From Bacteroidales bacterium (GTDB taxonomy: Bacteria > Bacteroidota > Bacteroidia > Bacteroidales > UBA12077): a stretch of 27,252 bases of DNA. The stretch covers positions 1-27,252 of the forward strand of contig JASGMZ010000011.1 of NCBI GenBank assembly GCA_030156305.1, given 5' to 3'. Made by a program: the position numbers and the translations under genes. Of this stretch, positions 8,606 to 14,763 are shown one piece after another (position 1 is the stretch's first letter; the number at the start of each line of letters is the position of its first letter). The notes beneath the pieces are model-generated. The model made no database searches, was not told the origin of the DNA, and saw only the letters and a program-made list of their open reading frames with translations.

Positions 8606-8675
8606 AAAATGCTTAAATTTTTTATTTTGATGTGAAAAAAAAATATGGAAAATGACTTAAAGCAAATCTTCTTTC

Positions 8676-8708
8676 AAAAAAATGAGTCCCGGTTAATTCT
8701 CCCGGGAC
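8676..8708 (-). terminator. Rho-independent terminator after the cupin gene
   Basis: Arms GTCCCGG (8686-8692) and CCGGGAC (8702-8708) form a 7-bp GC-rich stem. On the minus strand the stem is followed by a T-run (A-run 8676-8682 on the plus strand). It ends the transcript of the cupin gene and separates it from the YgbA remnant. Confidence 0.8.
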
Positions 8709-8742
8709 ACCTTAACCAATGGGTGATTGAAAAAGTTTATTT

Positions 8743-9081
8743 TTATAATATTTTTGTTTTGCCTTCTGGCTTTGGAACTTTGATAACAAGTACTCTTAAT
8801 ACACGGTCACTTTCGTTATACCAGCAGTGTGGTATTTTAGCCGGACTGTCAATCAACGTATCTTTACTTACTTCTTTTTTTTCGTCACCAATCTCAATAA
8901 TTCCAGTTCCTTCCAATACATAGAAAATAACATCAACCGGGGTAATATGTTTTTTCAATTGCTCCCCGGGTTTAATGTACATATGAGTAACCATGGCATG
9001 TTTGCTGTCATATAGTCCTCTTGCATCAACACCATGTGGGTTTTCTCTTGCTTCTGCATCTGAATAAGTTATTGTTTTCAT
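8743..9081 (-). CDS. Small single-domain cupin protein
   Basis: The protein has 112 residues and is a single conserved beta-barrel cupin. The first motif region is KPGEQLKKHITPVDVIFYVLEG (about residues 37-58), which has one clear metal-type histidine (H45) and a Glu at 57. The second is PAKIPHCWYN (about 80-89) with H85. Such small cupins bind a metal and either act as dioxygenases or isomerases or sense small ligands; the sequence does not tell which. It is the last gene after Rrf2-ferredoxin-hcp on the same strand. A strong terminator-like hairpin occupies the 67-nt gap after hcp, so it is expressed either by read-through or from an undetected promoter. Confidence 0.85.
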   Translation of the reverse strand: MKTITYSDAEARENPHGVDARGLYDSKHAMVTHMYIKPGEQLKKHITPVDVIFYVLEGTGIIEIGDEKKEVSKDTLIDSPAKIPHCWYNESDRVLRVLVIKVPKPEGKTKIL

Positions 9082-9095
9082 ATTCTTTGATATTT

Positions 9096-9130
9096 AAAAA
9101 CCTGGCAGACTAATCTAACCTGCCAGGTTT
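9096..9130 (-). terminator. Terminator-like hairpin between hcp and the cupin gene
   Basis: Arms AAACCTGGCAG (9098-9108) and CTGCCAGGTTT (9120-9130) form a perfect 11-bp stem with an 11-nt loop. Read on the minus strand it is followed by TTTTT-type sequence, as expected for a terminator of hcp. It ends only about 15 nt before the cupin start, so it also shapes the cupin leader. Confidence 0.8.
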
Positions 9131-9148
9131 GATTTAATTATTGCAATT

Positions 9149-10810
9149 TTATTCGTTCATAAACATTTTGATATCTTCTTCCACGGTTTTTATTCCGCTG
9201 ATACCAAATTTTTTAACCAAAACATTGGCTACATTTGGCGATAAGAATGCGGGTAATGTTGGCCCTAAGTGGATGTTTTTCACACCCAGGTATAGGAGTG
9301 CCAACAGAACGATTACTGCTTTTTGCTCGTACCAGGCAATATTATAAGCAATAGGTAAATCATTGATATCATTCAGCTCAAATATTTCCTTCAGTTTAAG
9401 GGCAATTACAGCTAACGAATAGCTGTCGTTACATTGGCCGGCATCCAAAACTCTTGGAATCCCGTTGATATCGCCTAAAGGCAATTTATTGTAACGGTAT
9501 TTTGCGCAACCTGCAGTTAAAATTACAGTATCTTTGGGTAACTGATCGGCAAACTCGGTATAATATTCACGGCTTTTCATTCTGCCATCGCATCCTGCCA
9601 TTACAAAGAATTTTTTTATAGCTCCTGATTTAACAGCACCTACTATTTTGTCGGCCAATTGCATTACCTGGTTGTGTGCAAATCCCCCTACAATTTCTCC
9701 TTTTTCAATTTCAACAGGTGGTTCACATTTTTTAGCATGCTCAATGATTGGTGAAAAATCTTTTTGTCCGCCTTTCTTTCTGTCAGGGATATGGGTAAAT
9801 CCATCGAACCCAGCAGCACCAGTTGTGTACACTTTATCGCTGTAAGTTGCATTTTTAGGTGGGGGTACCAAACAGTTTGTGGTAAATAAAATCGGCCCGT
9901 TAAAACTTTCAAACTCTTCTTTTTGTTTCCACCATGAGTTGCCATAGTTTCCTACAAAGTGGTCGTATTTCTTAAATGCAGGATAATAGTTGGCCGGTAA
10001 CATTTCACTGTGTGTATAAACATCTACTCCTGTACCTTCGGTTTGTTTAAGAAGGTCTTCCATATCTCTTAAATCGTGGCCGCTGATTAAAATACCCGGA
10101 TTGTTTCGAACGCCAATATTTACTTTTGTGATTTCCGGATTTCCATATGCCGTAGTGTTGGCTTTATCCAGCAGTGCCATGGCATCAACACCGTATTTGC
10201 CGGTTTCTAAGGTTAAAGCTACTAAATCGTCAGCTGTTAAACTATCATCGGTTGTAGCAACCAATGCATCCTGCATAAACTTGTATAGTTCTTCATTTTC
10301 ATGATTTAAGTTATAAGCATGCTCGGTATAGGCTGCCAACCCTTTTATTCCGTAAGTAATTAATTCACGCAATGAGCGGACATCTTCATTTTCGGTTTTA
10401 AGAACACCTACATTTGTAGCTTTTCTTTCATACTCGTCCGGAGTGAAAGCCTGCCAGCTTGCTGATTCATGTAACTTACTTTCGTCTAATTCAATCCCTG
10501 CATTTTTTAATGCTAAGCGGACTTTGTTTCTGATATCGAGCCCTTCGCGTACTTTTTCGATAAATACATTTTTGTTGAAGTTTGCATTGGTAATGGTTGC
10601 AAACAGGCCATCAAAAATGAATTTGTTGATTTTTTTATCGTATTCAACATCATGTTCACGGGCAGCCTTGGTATAAATGGATATCCCTTTTAGAACGAAC
10701 AGCAATAAATCCTGCATATTCGCTACATCATCGGTTTTTCCACAAACTCCTTTTACGGTACAGCCCGTTCCTTTGGCTGTTTCCTGGCATTGAAAACAAA
10801 ACATACTCAT
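9149..10810 (-). CDS. hcp: Hydroxylamine reductase / hybrid cluster protein, class I
   Basis: The protein has 553 residues, the usual length for Hcp of anaerobes. The N-terminal cysteines C5-x2-C8-x8-C17-x5-C23 have the spacing of class I proteins, which carry a [4Fe-4S] cluster, rather than the wider spacing of enterobacterial class II. All expected ligands of the hybrid 4Fe-2S-2O cluster are visible: H245 (SGHDLRD), E269 (HSEMLP), C313 (TTNCLVPP), C407 (MAGCDGR), C435 (TAGCAKY), C460 (AGQCNDS) and E495, with K497 close by. Hcp acts in the cytoplasm; it reduces NO to N2O in E. coli and can reduce hydroxylamine, and it is induced under nitrosative stress. It follows the ferredoxin gene by 71 nt without a terminator, so the ferredoxin is a plausible electron donor. 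Confidence 0.97.
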   Translation of the reverse strand: MSMFCFQCQETAKGTGCTVKGVCGKTDDVANMQDLLLFVLKGISIYTKAAREHDVEYDKKINKFIFDGLFATITNANFNKNVFIEKVREGLDIRNKVRLALKNAGIELDESKLHESASWQAFTPDEYERKATNVGVLKTENEDVRSLRELITYGIKGLAAYTEHAYNLNHENEELYKFMQDALVATTDDSLTADDLVALTLETGKYGVDAMALLDKANTTAYGNPEITKVNIGVRNNPGILISGHDLRDMEDLLKQTEGTGVDVYTHSEMLPANYYPAFKKYDHFVGNYGNSWWKQKEEFESFNGPILFTTNCLVPPPKNATYSDKVYTTGAAGFDGFTHIPDRKKGGQKDFSPIIEHAKKCEPPVEIEKGEIVGGFAHNQVMQLADKIVGAVKSGAIKKFFVMAGCDGRMKSREYYTEFADQLPKDTVILTAGCAKYRYNKLPLGDINGIPRVLDAGQCNDSYSLAVIALKLKEIFELNDINDLPIAYNIAWYEQKAVIVLLALLYLGVKNIHLGPTLPAFLSPNVANVLVKKFGISGIKTVEEDIKMFMNE

Positions 10811-10881
10811 AATTTTATTGTTTTTTTGGTTAATGATTGATTTTTCTATAAATAATAATATGTAATTAAAATAATGTCAAA

Positions 10882-11796
10882 TTATATCCACTCTTCCGTA
10901 AGGATTTCGCCTGAAATACTTACGGTTATGGTTTGTTTGGGCACTTTACGGGATGCCTGTTGTTGTGCTATTTGTGCCATTTGTACAATTCCTCCACAAC
11001 AAGAGACTTCCATTTTCATTATCGTAATGGTATTTATTTTGGCATCCTCGATTAAGGATATTATTTTTTGAATGTATACCTCTTTGTTTGAATCTAATTT
11101 AGGACATGCAATCGCTAATGTTTTCCCTTTAAGAAAATCCTGATGGAAATTGCCCATGGAAAAGGCAACACAATGGGCGGCTAATAATAAATCAGAATGA
11201 TGAAAATGTGCCGATGCCGGATTAATTAAATGCATTTGTACCGGCCAGTGGGTCAATTGCGATGGAGTTGAGGCTACGGGAGTTTCAAAAAGATTGTCTT
11301 TTCGGCCGATAGCCTGTGATAATGAACCCGGGCATCCGCCACCGTGATGGTGATGATGCGTATGTTCTGTATGGGCTGCAACTGGTTCTGCTTTTTCTTT
11401 TATAGTAGCACCATTATGCACTTTTGCTATTACTTCATCCATATCAAAATTGATTTTATCGCTGTTTTCCTGCATCCATTTAATCCCTTGTTTAAAAAAA
11501 CCAAACTCTTTGTGGTCCTTTAAATGGTTTAAATGGGCAATGACTGTATTTTTTCCTTTTTTCACCATCTCTTCAATAACGATCATTTCGTTATACGGCT
11601 CGGCTTCACGTTCAATCACATTGATAGCTCCTTCGGGGCAATGGCCTATGCATGCACCCAACCCGTCGCACATTAAATCGCTTATCAATCGAGCTTTACC
11701 ATCAATAATTTGTAAAGCGCCTTCGTGGCAATTAGGGATGCAAATGCCGCATCCATTGCACTTTTCTTCGTCTATTTTTATGATTTGTCTTTTCAT
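10882..11796 (-). CDS. Ferredoxin-like 4Fe-4S protein with His-rich linker, paired with Hcp
   Basis: The protein has 304 residues. The N-terminal ~60 form a dicluster ferredoxin domain. The first motif, CNGCGICIPNC (C13, C16, C19, C23), is complete. The second, CDGLGACIGHC (C43, C49, C53), has Leu46 where the second cysteine should be, so it may hold a [3Fe-4S] or a differently ligated cluster. A helical region follows, then a histidine-rich stretch (142-151, HTEHTHHHHH) running into GGGCPG. The ~140-residue C-terminal part has further cysteines at C231 and C266-C267 (VSCCGG). I cannot name the C-terminal fold. It precedes hcp in the same transcript and is probably its electron-transfer partner, taking the place of the Hcr reductase of E. 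coli; this is inference. Promoter and operator sites lie at 11819-11885. Confidence 0.88.
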   Translation of the reverse strand: MKRQIIKIDEEKCNGCGICIPNCHEGALQIIDGKARLISDLMCDGLGACIGHCPEGAINVIEREAEPYNEMIVIEEMVKKGKNTVIAHLNHLKDHKEFGFFKQGIKWMQENSDKINFDMDEVIAKVHNGATIKEKAEPVAAHTEHTHHHHHGGGCPGSLSQAIGRKDNLFETPVASTPSQLTHWPVQMHLINPASAHFHHSDLLLAAHCVAFSMGNFHQDFLKGKTLAIACPKLDSNKEVYIQKIISLIEDAKINTITIMKMEVSCCGGIVQMAQIAQQQASRKVPKQTITVSISGEILTEEWI

Positions 11797-11818
11797 ATTT
11801 TATTAAAAAGGTAATTAA

Positions 11819-11830
11819 GTATTCGAATAC
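11819..11830. promoter_or_regulatory. Palindromic operator candidate at the ferredoxin-hcp start site
   Basis: GTATTCGAATAC is a perfect 12-bp palindrome directly adjoining the -7 box (11831-11838) on its downstream side, so it should cover the transcription start. A near-identical palindrome takes the same place before the Rrf2 gene (12416-12427). The likely binder is the Rrf2 protein encoded next door; this is inference. Confidence 0.6.
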
Positions 11831-11862
11831 CAAAATTAGATAATACTTTTTATCTCACCAAA
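11831..11862 (-). promoter_or_regulatory. Promoter of the ferredoxin-hcp transcript
   Basis: On the minus strand TTTG (11859-11862), a 20-nt spacer and TAATTTTG (11831-11838) fit the Bacteroidota promoter consensus TTTG-N19-TAnnTTTG closely. The expected start lies about 30 nt before the ferredoxin ATG at 11796. Confidence 0.7.
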
Positions 11863-11871
11863 TAAATGGAG

Positions 11872-11885
11872 TTGATATATATCAT
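11872..11885. promoter_or_regulatory. FNR/CRP-like dyad upstream of the ferredoxin-hcp promoter
   Basis: TTGATATATATCAT matches the FNR consensus TTGATnnnnATCAA in nine of ten defined positions. Its centre lies about 44 nt upstream of the -7 box centre, just upstream of the -33 element, a usual place for an activator of the CRP/FNR family (for example an HcpR-type regulator). The A/T-rich background makes chance matches possible. Confidence 0.45.
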
Positions 11886-11992
11886 TTTTGTAAAATTATT
11901 GTTTTTAAAGCACTGTGTTAGAGAATCTTTGATGTGTTAAAAAAATAACAAAAGGATTGTATTTTACTTTTACAGGTTTAGGTTTATCCTGT

Positions 11993-12391
11993 TTAAAGAT
12001 ATTGATTAACGGTTTGTTCTCTGAGATATTCTTTAAATTCACGGGTCATTTTACTGGTCACGTTATTCATAATACACTTGTCAAAAGGGCATACCTGTTT
12101 ATCCATCGGGCATTTACCTATTTCAATAGCACCTTCAATGATTTCATAAATTTCCAGAAAGTTTATATCTTCGGGTTTTTTGCGTAGTTCGAATCCTCCG
12201 GTGGGGCCGCGATGGGAGGTTAAATATCCGGCTTTTACCAGTCGTTGCATTACTTTTGCCACATGGTGTTTGGAAGTGTTCGTTCGTTCAGCAATTTTTA
12301 ACACATTTAATCCTTCTTTTTCACGGGCAATCAATATAACTCCATGTAATGCAATGGATGCTGCTTCTGACATAGATACAACTTTCGACAT
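11993..12391 (-). CDS. Rrf2-family transcriptional regulator with three cysteines (NO or redox sensor candidate)
   Basis: The protein has 132 residues. An N-terminal winged helix-turn-helix of the Rrf2 type covers about residues 8-80, with SKHHVAKVMQRLVKAGYL as the recognition-helix region and RGPTGGFELRK as the wing. Three cysteines follow in the sensor loop: C94, C101 and C106 (C-x6-C-x4-C). This resembles the Fe-S binding triads of NsrR, IscR and RsrR but has its own spacing. Such clusters sense NO, Fe-S status or redox state. The adjacent ferredoxin-hcp operon makes an NsrR-like role most likely. The palindrome at 12416-12427 on its own promoter suggests autoregulation. It is 196 nt upstream of the ferredoxin gene, which has its own promoter. 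Confidence 0.92.
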   Translation of the reverse strand: MSKVVSMSEAASIALHGVILIAREKEGLNVLKIAERTNTSKHHVAKVMQRLVKAGYLTSHRGPTGGFELRKKPEDINFLEIYEIIEGAIEIGKCPMDKQVCPFDKCIMNNVTSKMTREFKEYLREQTVNQYL

Positions 12392-12415
12392 AATCTGGTA
12401 ATTTAAGTAATTTCG

Positions 12416-12427
12416 GTATTTAAATAC
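12416..12427. promoter_or_regulatory. Palindromic operator candidate at the Rrf2 gene start site
   Basis: GTATTTAAATAC is a perfect 12-bp palindrome one base downstream of the -7 box (12429-12436). It matches the ferredoxin-hcp palindrome GTATTCGAATAC in 10 of 12 positions, differing only in the central two bases, and has the same position relative to the promoter. Confidence 0.6.
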
Positions 12428-12428
12428 G

Positions 12429-12458
12429 CAAATATACTAAATGTTTTTTTATTAACAA
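12429..12458 (-). promoter_or_regulatory. Promoter of the Rrf2 regulator gene
   Basis: On the minus strand TTG (12456-12458), a 19-nt spacer and TATATTTG (12429-12436) match the Bacteroidota consensus. The start would fall in or next to the palindrome 12416-12427, about 30 nt before the ATG at 12391. Confidence 0.65.
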
Positions 12459-12608
12459 TTATTTTATTGATTAAATAAGGGTTTTGAAAGAGTAACAGCC
12501 CGTTTCTAAGAATATTGTTGAATAGAATTGTTTTGAACGGGTAGTTTCTACGTATTGTTTTTTTAATTTTACAAAGCATGTTTAACGCCGAAAAAAATAA
12601 GCCCCAAA

Positions 12609-13403
12609 ATGAAGCAATATATAGATTTACTTGACCATGTACTCAACCATGGAGTAAAAAAAGAAGACCGGACCGGAACAGGTACCATAAGTACTTTTGG
12701 ATACCAGATGCGCTTTAATTTAGAAGATGGATTCCCGTTACTAACCACCAAAAAACTTCATCTAAAATCAATTATTTATGAATTGCTGTGGTTTTTGAAT
12801 GGCGATACCAACATCAAATATTTAAACGAACATAAAGTTCGTATTTGGGATGAGTGGGCAGATGAAAATGGTGATTTGGGAAATATTTATGGTTATCAGT
12901 GGCGCTCATGGCCCGCTCCAAATGGTGAATCCATCGATCAGATTTCACAAATCATCGATTCTATAAAAAATAATCCGAACTCACGCCGGCATATTGTAAG
13001 TGCATGGAATGTTGCTGACTTGAAAAATATGGCCTTACCACCTTGTCACATTCTTTTTCAGTTTTATGTGGCCGATGGGAAATTGTCTTTACAACTGTAT
13101 CAACGTAGTGCCGATATTTTTTTGGGTGTGCCTTTTAATATTGCCTCGTATGCTATGTTACTAAAAATGGTTGCTCAGGCTACCGGGTTAAAACCGTTTG
13201 AGTTTATCCATACTCTTGGAGATGCGCATATTTATTTAAATCATATTGAGCAGGTTAAGTTACAACTAACCCGCGAACCCAGAAAATTGCCCAATCTTAA
13301 AATAAATCCAGAAAAGAAAAATATTTTTGATTTTGAATTTGATGATTTTGTTCTGGAAAATTATGACCCGCATCCGCATATAAAGGGGGCTATTTCGGTA
13401 TAA
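12609..13403 (+). CDS. thyA: Thymidylate synthase
   Basis: The 264-residue protein has the length of the E. coli enzyme. It converts dUMP to dTMP with methylenetetrahydrofolate, giving dihydrofolate. The segment DRTGTGT near residues 20-26 holds the phosphate-binding arginine, PPCHILFQFYV near 143-153 holds the catalytic cysteine, and RSADIFLGVPFNIASYA and HIYLNH complete the substrate site. All key residues are present. The ATG lies downstream of the divergent Rrf2 promoter region. folA follows after 519 nt; in many genomes these two genes are directly adjacent because FolA regenerates the folate that ThyA oxidises, so the gap here looks like an insertion. Confidence 0.97.
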   Translation: MKQYIDLLDHVLNHGVKKEDRTGTGTISTFGYQMRFNLEDGFPLLTTKKLHLKSIIYELLWFLNGDTNIKYLNEHKVRIWDEWADENGDLGNIYGYQWRSWPAPNGESIDQISQIIDSIKNNPNSRRHIVSAWNVADLKNMALPPCHILFQFYVADGKLSLQLYQRSADIFLGVPFNIASYAMLLKMVAQATGLKPFEFIHTLGDAHIYLNHIEQVKLQLTREPRKLPNLKINPEKKNIFDFEFDDFVLENYDPHPHIKGAISV

Positions 13404-13424
13404 AGAATTTGATGTTTAATGGTC

Positions 13425-13441
13425 TTATTTGTTTATTGGTT
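13425..13441. repeat. Inverted copy of the 8-bp repeat, upstream side
   Basis: This 17-nt stretch, TTATTTGTTTATTGGTT, is the exact reverse complement of 13889-13905 in the tandem array before folA. The two copies flank the four-helix-bundle gene as inverted repeats. Confidence 0.7.
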
Positions 13442-13458
13442 GAGTTGTAATATTAAAT

Positions 13459-13839
13459 ATATTTTATAGGGTAAAGAAAATTGATGATTTAGAAGTTTAT
13501 AATGAAGCTAATGAATTAGCTGATAAAATTTGGGATATTGTTTCAACCTGGGATTTTTTTGCAAAGGATACTGTTGGAAAACAGATTGTAAAATCAGCAG
13601 ATTCAATTGCTGCAAATATTTCAGAGGGTTATGGAAGATTTTTTTATAAAGAGAACCTGCAATTTTGTTATTATGGCAGAGGTTCTTTATTTGAAACTAA
13701 AACCTGGATTGAAAAATCCTATAAAAGGAAATTTATTCCTGATGTTAATTATGAAGAATTAGTGGAAAGGGTAAGTTCTGTTCAAGGGAAATTGAATGGA
13801 TACATTAAATTTTTAAGAAACAACAACCCCTTAAAATAA
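13459..13839 (+). pseudogene. Four-helix-bundle protein (23S rRNA intervening-sequence type) lacking a normal start codon
   Basis: An uninterrupted frame runs from the stop at 13441 to TAA 13839 and encodes KKIDDLEVYNEANELADKIW near its start, then SADSIAANISEGYGR, the core motif of the family, and YGRGSLFETKTWIEKSY. Length (about 122-126 residues) and motifs are complete. The frame holds no ATG at all and no GTG or TTG until near its C-terminal end. The start in relatives would fall near GTA 13471 or ATA 13459. It may therefore be silent through loss of the start codon, or use a rare start such as ATA or ATT. Family members occur in rRNA intervening sequences or as solitary genes of unknown function. 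It sits between thyA and folA, bordered by repeat copies at 13425-13441 and 13869-13916. Confidence 0.75.
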
Positions 13840-13868
13840 GTTATATTGAATGATTTTTCTTCATCACT

Positions 13869-13916
13869 AATAAACAAATAAACCAATAAACCAATAAACA
13901 AATAAACCAATAAAAA
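13869..13916. repeat. Tandem array of six 8-bp units before folA
   Basis: Six consecutive units follow the form AATAAACM: ACA, ACC, ACC, ACA and ACC endings, with a degenerate last unit AATAAAAA. The array ends six bases before the folA ATG and so forms the whole folA leader. No Shine-Dalgarno sequence is visible there. Confidence 0.85.
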
Positions 13917-13922
13917 CTCATT

Positions 13923-14411
13923 ATGCTTTCAATCATAGTAGCAGTAGCTGAAAATAATGTTATAGGAAAAGACAACGATTTAATCTGGCATTTGCCCAGA
14001 GATTTAAAACATTTTAAAGAAACAACCAGGGGGCATTATATTATTATGGGGCGGAAAACATTTGAATCTAATGGCCGGCCTTTGCCTAACCGCACCAATG
14101 TAGTTATTACCCGCGATAAAAATTACTCTGCAGAAGGATGTATTGTGGTGCATACGCTCGAAGAAGCAATAAAAGAAGCCCAAAGCGATTCTGAAGCATT
14201 CATCATCGGTGGAGGGAAAATTTATGAACTGGCATTACCTCTGGTCGACCGGATATACTTGACTAAGATTCATCATTCGTTTGAGGGGGATACATATTTC
14301 CCTGAGATTGATATGGCTAATTGGGTGGTAACCGATAAAAGAGATTTTGAGGCTGATGAGAAAAACGAATATCCTTTCTCTATTTTGGTGCTGGACAGGA
14401 AAAAAGTTTAA
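13923..14411 (+). CDS. folA: Dihydrofolate reductase
   Basis: The protein has 162 residues, the usual length for bacterial DHFR. It reduces dihydrofolate to tetrahydrofolate with NADPH, completing the cycle with ThyA. Visible signatures are IVAVAENNVIGKDNDLIWHL at the N-terminus (substrate and Met20-loop region), PRDLKHFKETT with the active-site acidic residue, IIMGRKTFES for NADPH phosphate binding, and AFIIGGGKIYELAL near residues 93-106. All look intact. The start codon is ATG directly after the 8-bp tandem array, so its leader is repeat-derived. Length changes in the array could alter expression; this is inference. A GC-rich palindrome lies 25 nt after its stop codon. Confidence 0.97.
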   Translation: MLSIIVAVAENNVIGKDNDLIWHLPRDLKHFKETTRGHYIIMGRKTFESNGRPLPNRTNVVITRDKNYSAEGCIVVHTLEEAIKEAQSDSEAFIIGGGKIYELALPLVDRIYLTKIHHSFEGDTYFPEIDMANWVVTDKRDFEADEKNEYPFSILVLDRKKV

Positions 14412-14433
14412 ATATCCGCTATATTTGGCAAGG

Positions 14434-14469
14434 ATATCCGCCTAGCCGCTCCAAGCGGCTTGGCGGATT
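14434..14469. repeat. GC-rich palindromic repeat, copy 1
   Basis: This 36-nt element has arms TCCGCCTAGCCGCT and AAGCGGCTTGGCGGA that fold with one T/T-type mismatch. It is far more GC-rich than its surroundings. An additional ATATCCGC lies at 14412-14419. It may also act as the 3' hairpin of the folA mRNA, although no T-run follows. Confidence 0.7.
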
Positions 14470-14471
14470 GA

Positions 14472-14639
14472 GTATTAGTAGAGTGGGAGTTTTTTTCTTA
14501 CAAAGATTATTTAGGATTACGAAACGGCACACTTATTAATAAAGATTTAGCTTGTAATATTTTAAATTTTGATTTAGCAAATTTATGCAAGTATTTAAGC
14601 TATGAATATGATGAGAAGGATATTAGGAATATTTTTTGA
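14472..14639 (+). pseudogene. Decayed reading frame between two palindromic repeats
   Basis: An open frame of 55 codons with no ATG, GTG or TTG fills the space between the two GC-rich repeats and ends at TGA 14637-14639. Its middle reads KDYLGLRNGTLINKDLACNI, followed by LNFDLANLCKYLSYEYDEKD. The composition looks like real protein rather than random AT-rich sequence, but I do not recognise a family. Without a start it is at best a C-terminal remnant. Confidence 0.35.
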
Positions 14640-14641
14640 TA

Positions 14642-14677
14642 ATATCCGCCTAACCACTCCAAGCGGCTTGGCGGATT
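14642..14677. repeat. GC-rich palindromic repeat, copy 2
   Basis: The copy matches 14434-14469 in 34 of 36 positions and in the same orientation. Both differences are G-to-A changes in the left arm (TAACCACT for TAGCCGCT) and weaken the stem without compensating changes. Confidence 0.7.
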
Positions 14678-14689
14678 AGAGGGCATATA

Positions 14690-14716
14690 AAAAACAGTCG
14701 CCGGAAGCGACTGTTT
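14690..14716 (-). terminator. Terminator of clpX
   Basis: Arms AAACAGTCGC (14692-14701) and GCGACTGTTT (14707-14716) form a perfect 10-bp stem with a 5-nt loop. On the minus strand a T-run follows. It lies about 50 nt after the clpX stop codon. Confidence 0.85.
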
Positions 14717-14763
14717 AATGTAAACCACGATTAGGATTTTAAAAAATTTAAATGAAATATTAA

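Noticed and set aside
9648..10304. Open frames antisense to hcp
   Set aside because: They are short, have no family motifs, and the hcp frame on the other strand is complete with all cluster ligands.
12500..12553. Inverted CCCGTT / AACGGG before thyA as a regulatory hairpin
   Set aside because: Only 6 bp pair across a long AT-rich loop, and no T-run or promoter relation supports a function.
13869..13916. Possible CRISPR array
   Set aside because: The units are 8 bp, directly adjoining and without spacers; it is a simple tandem repeat.
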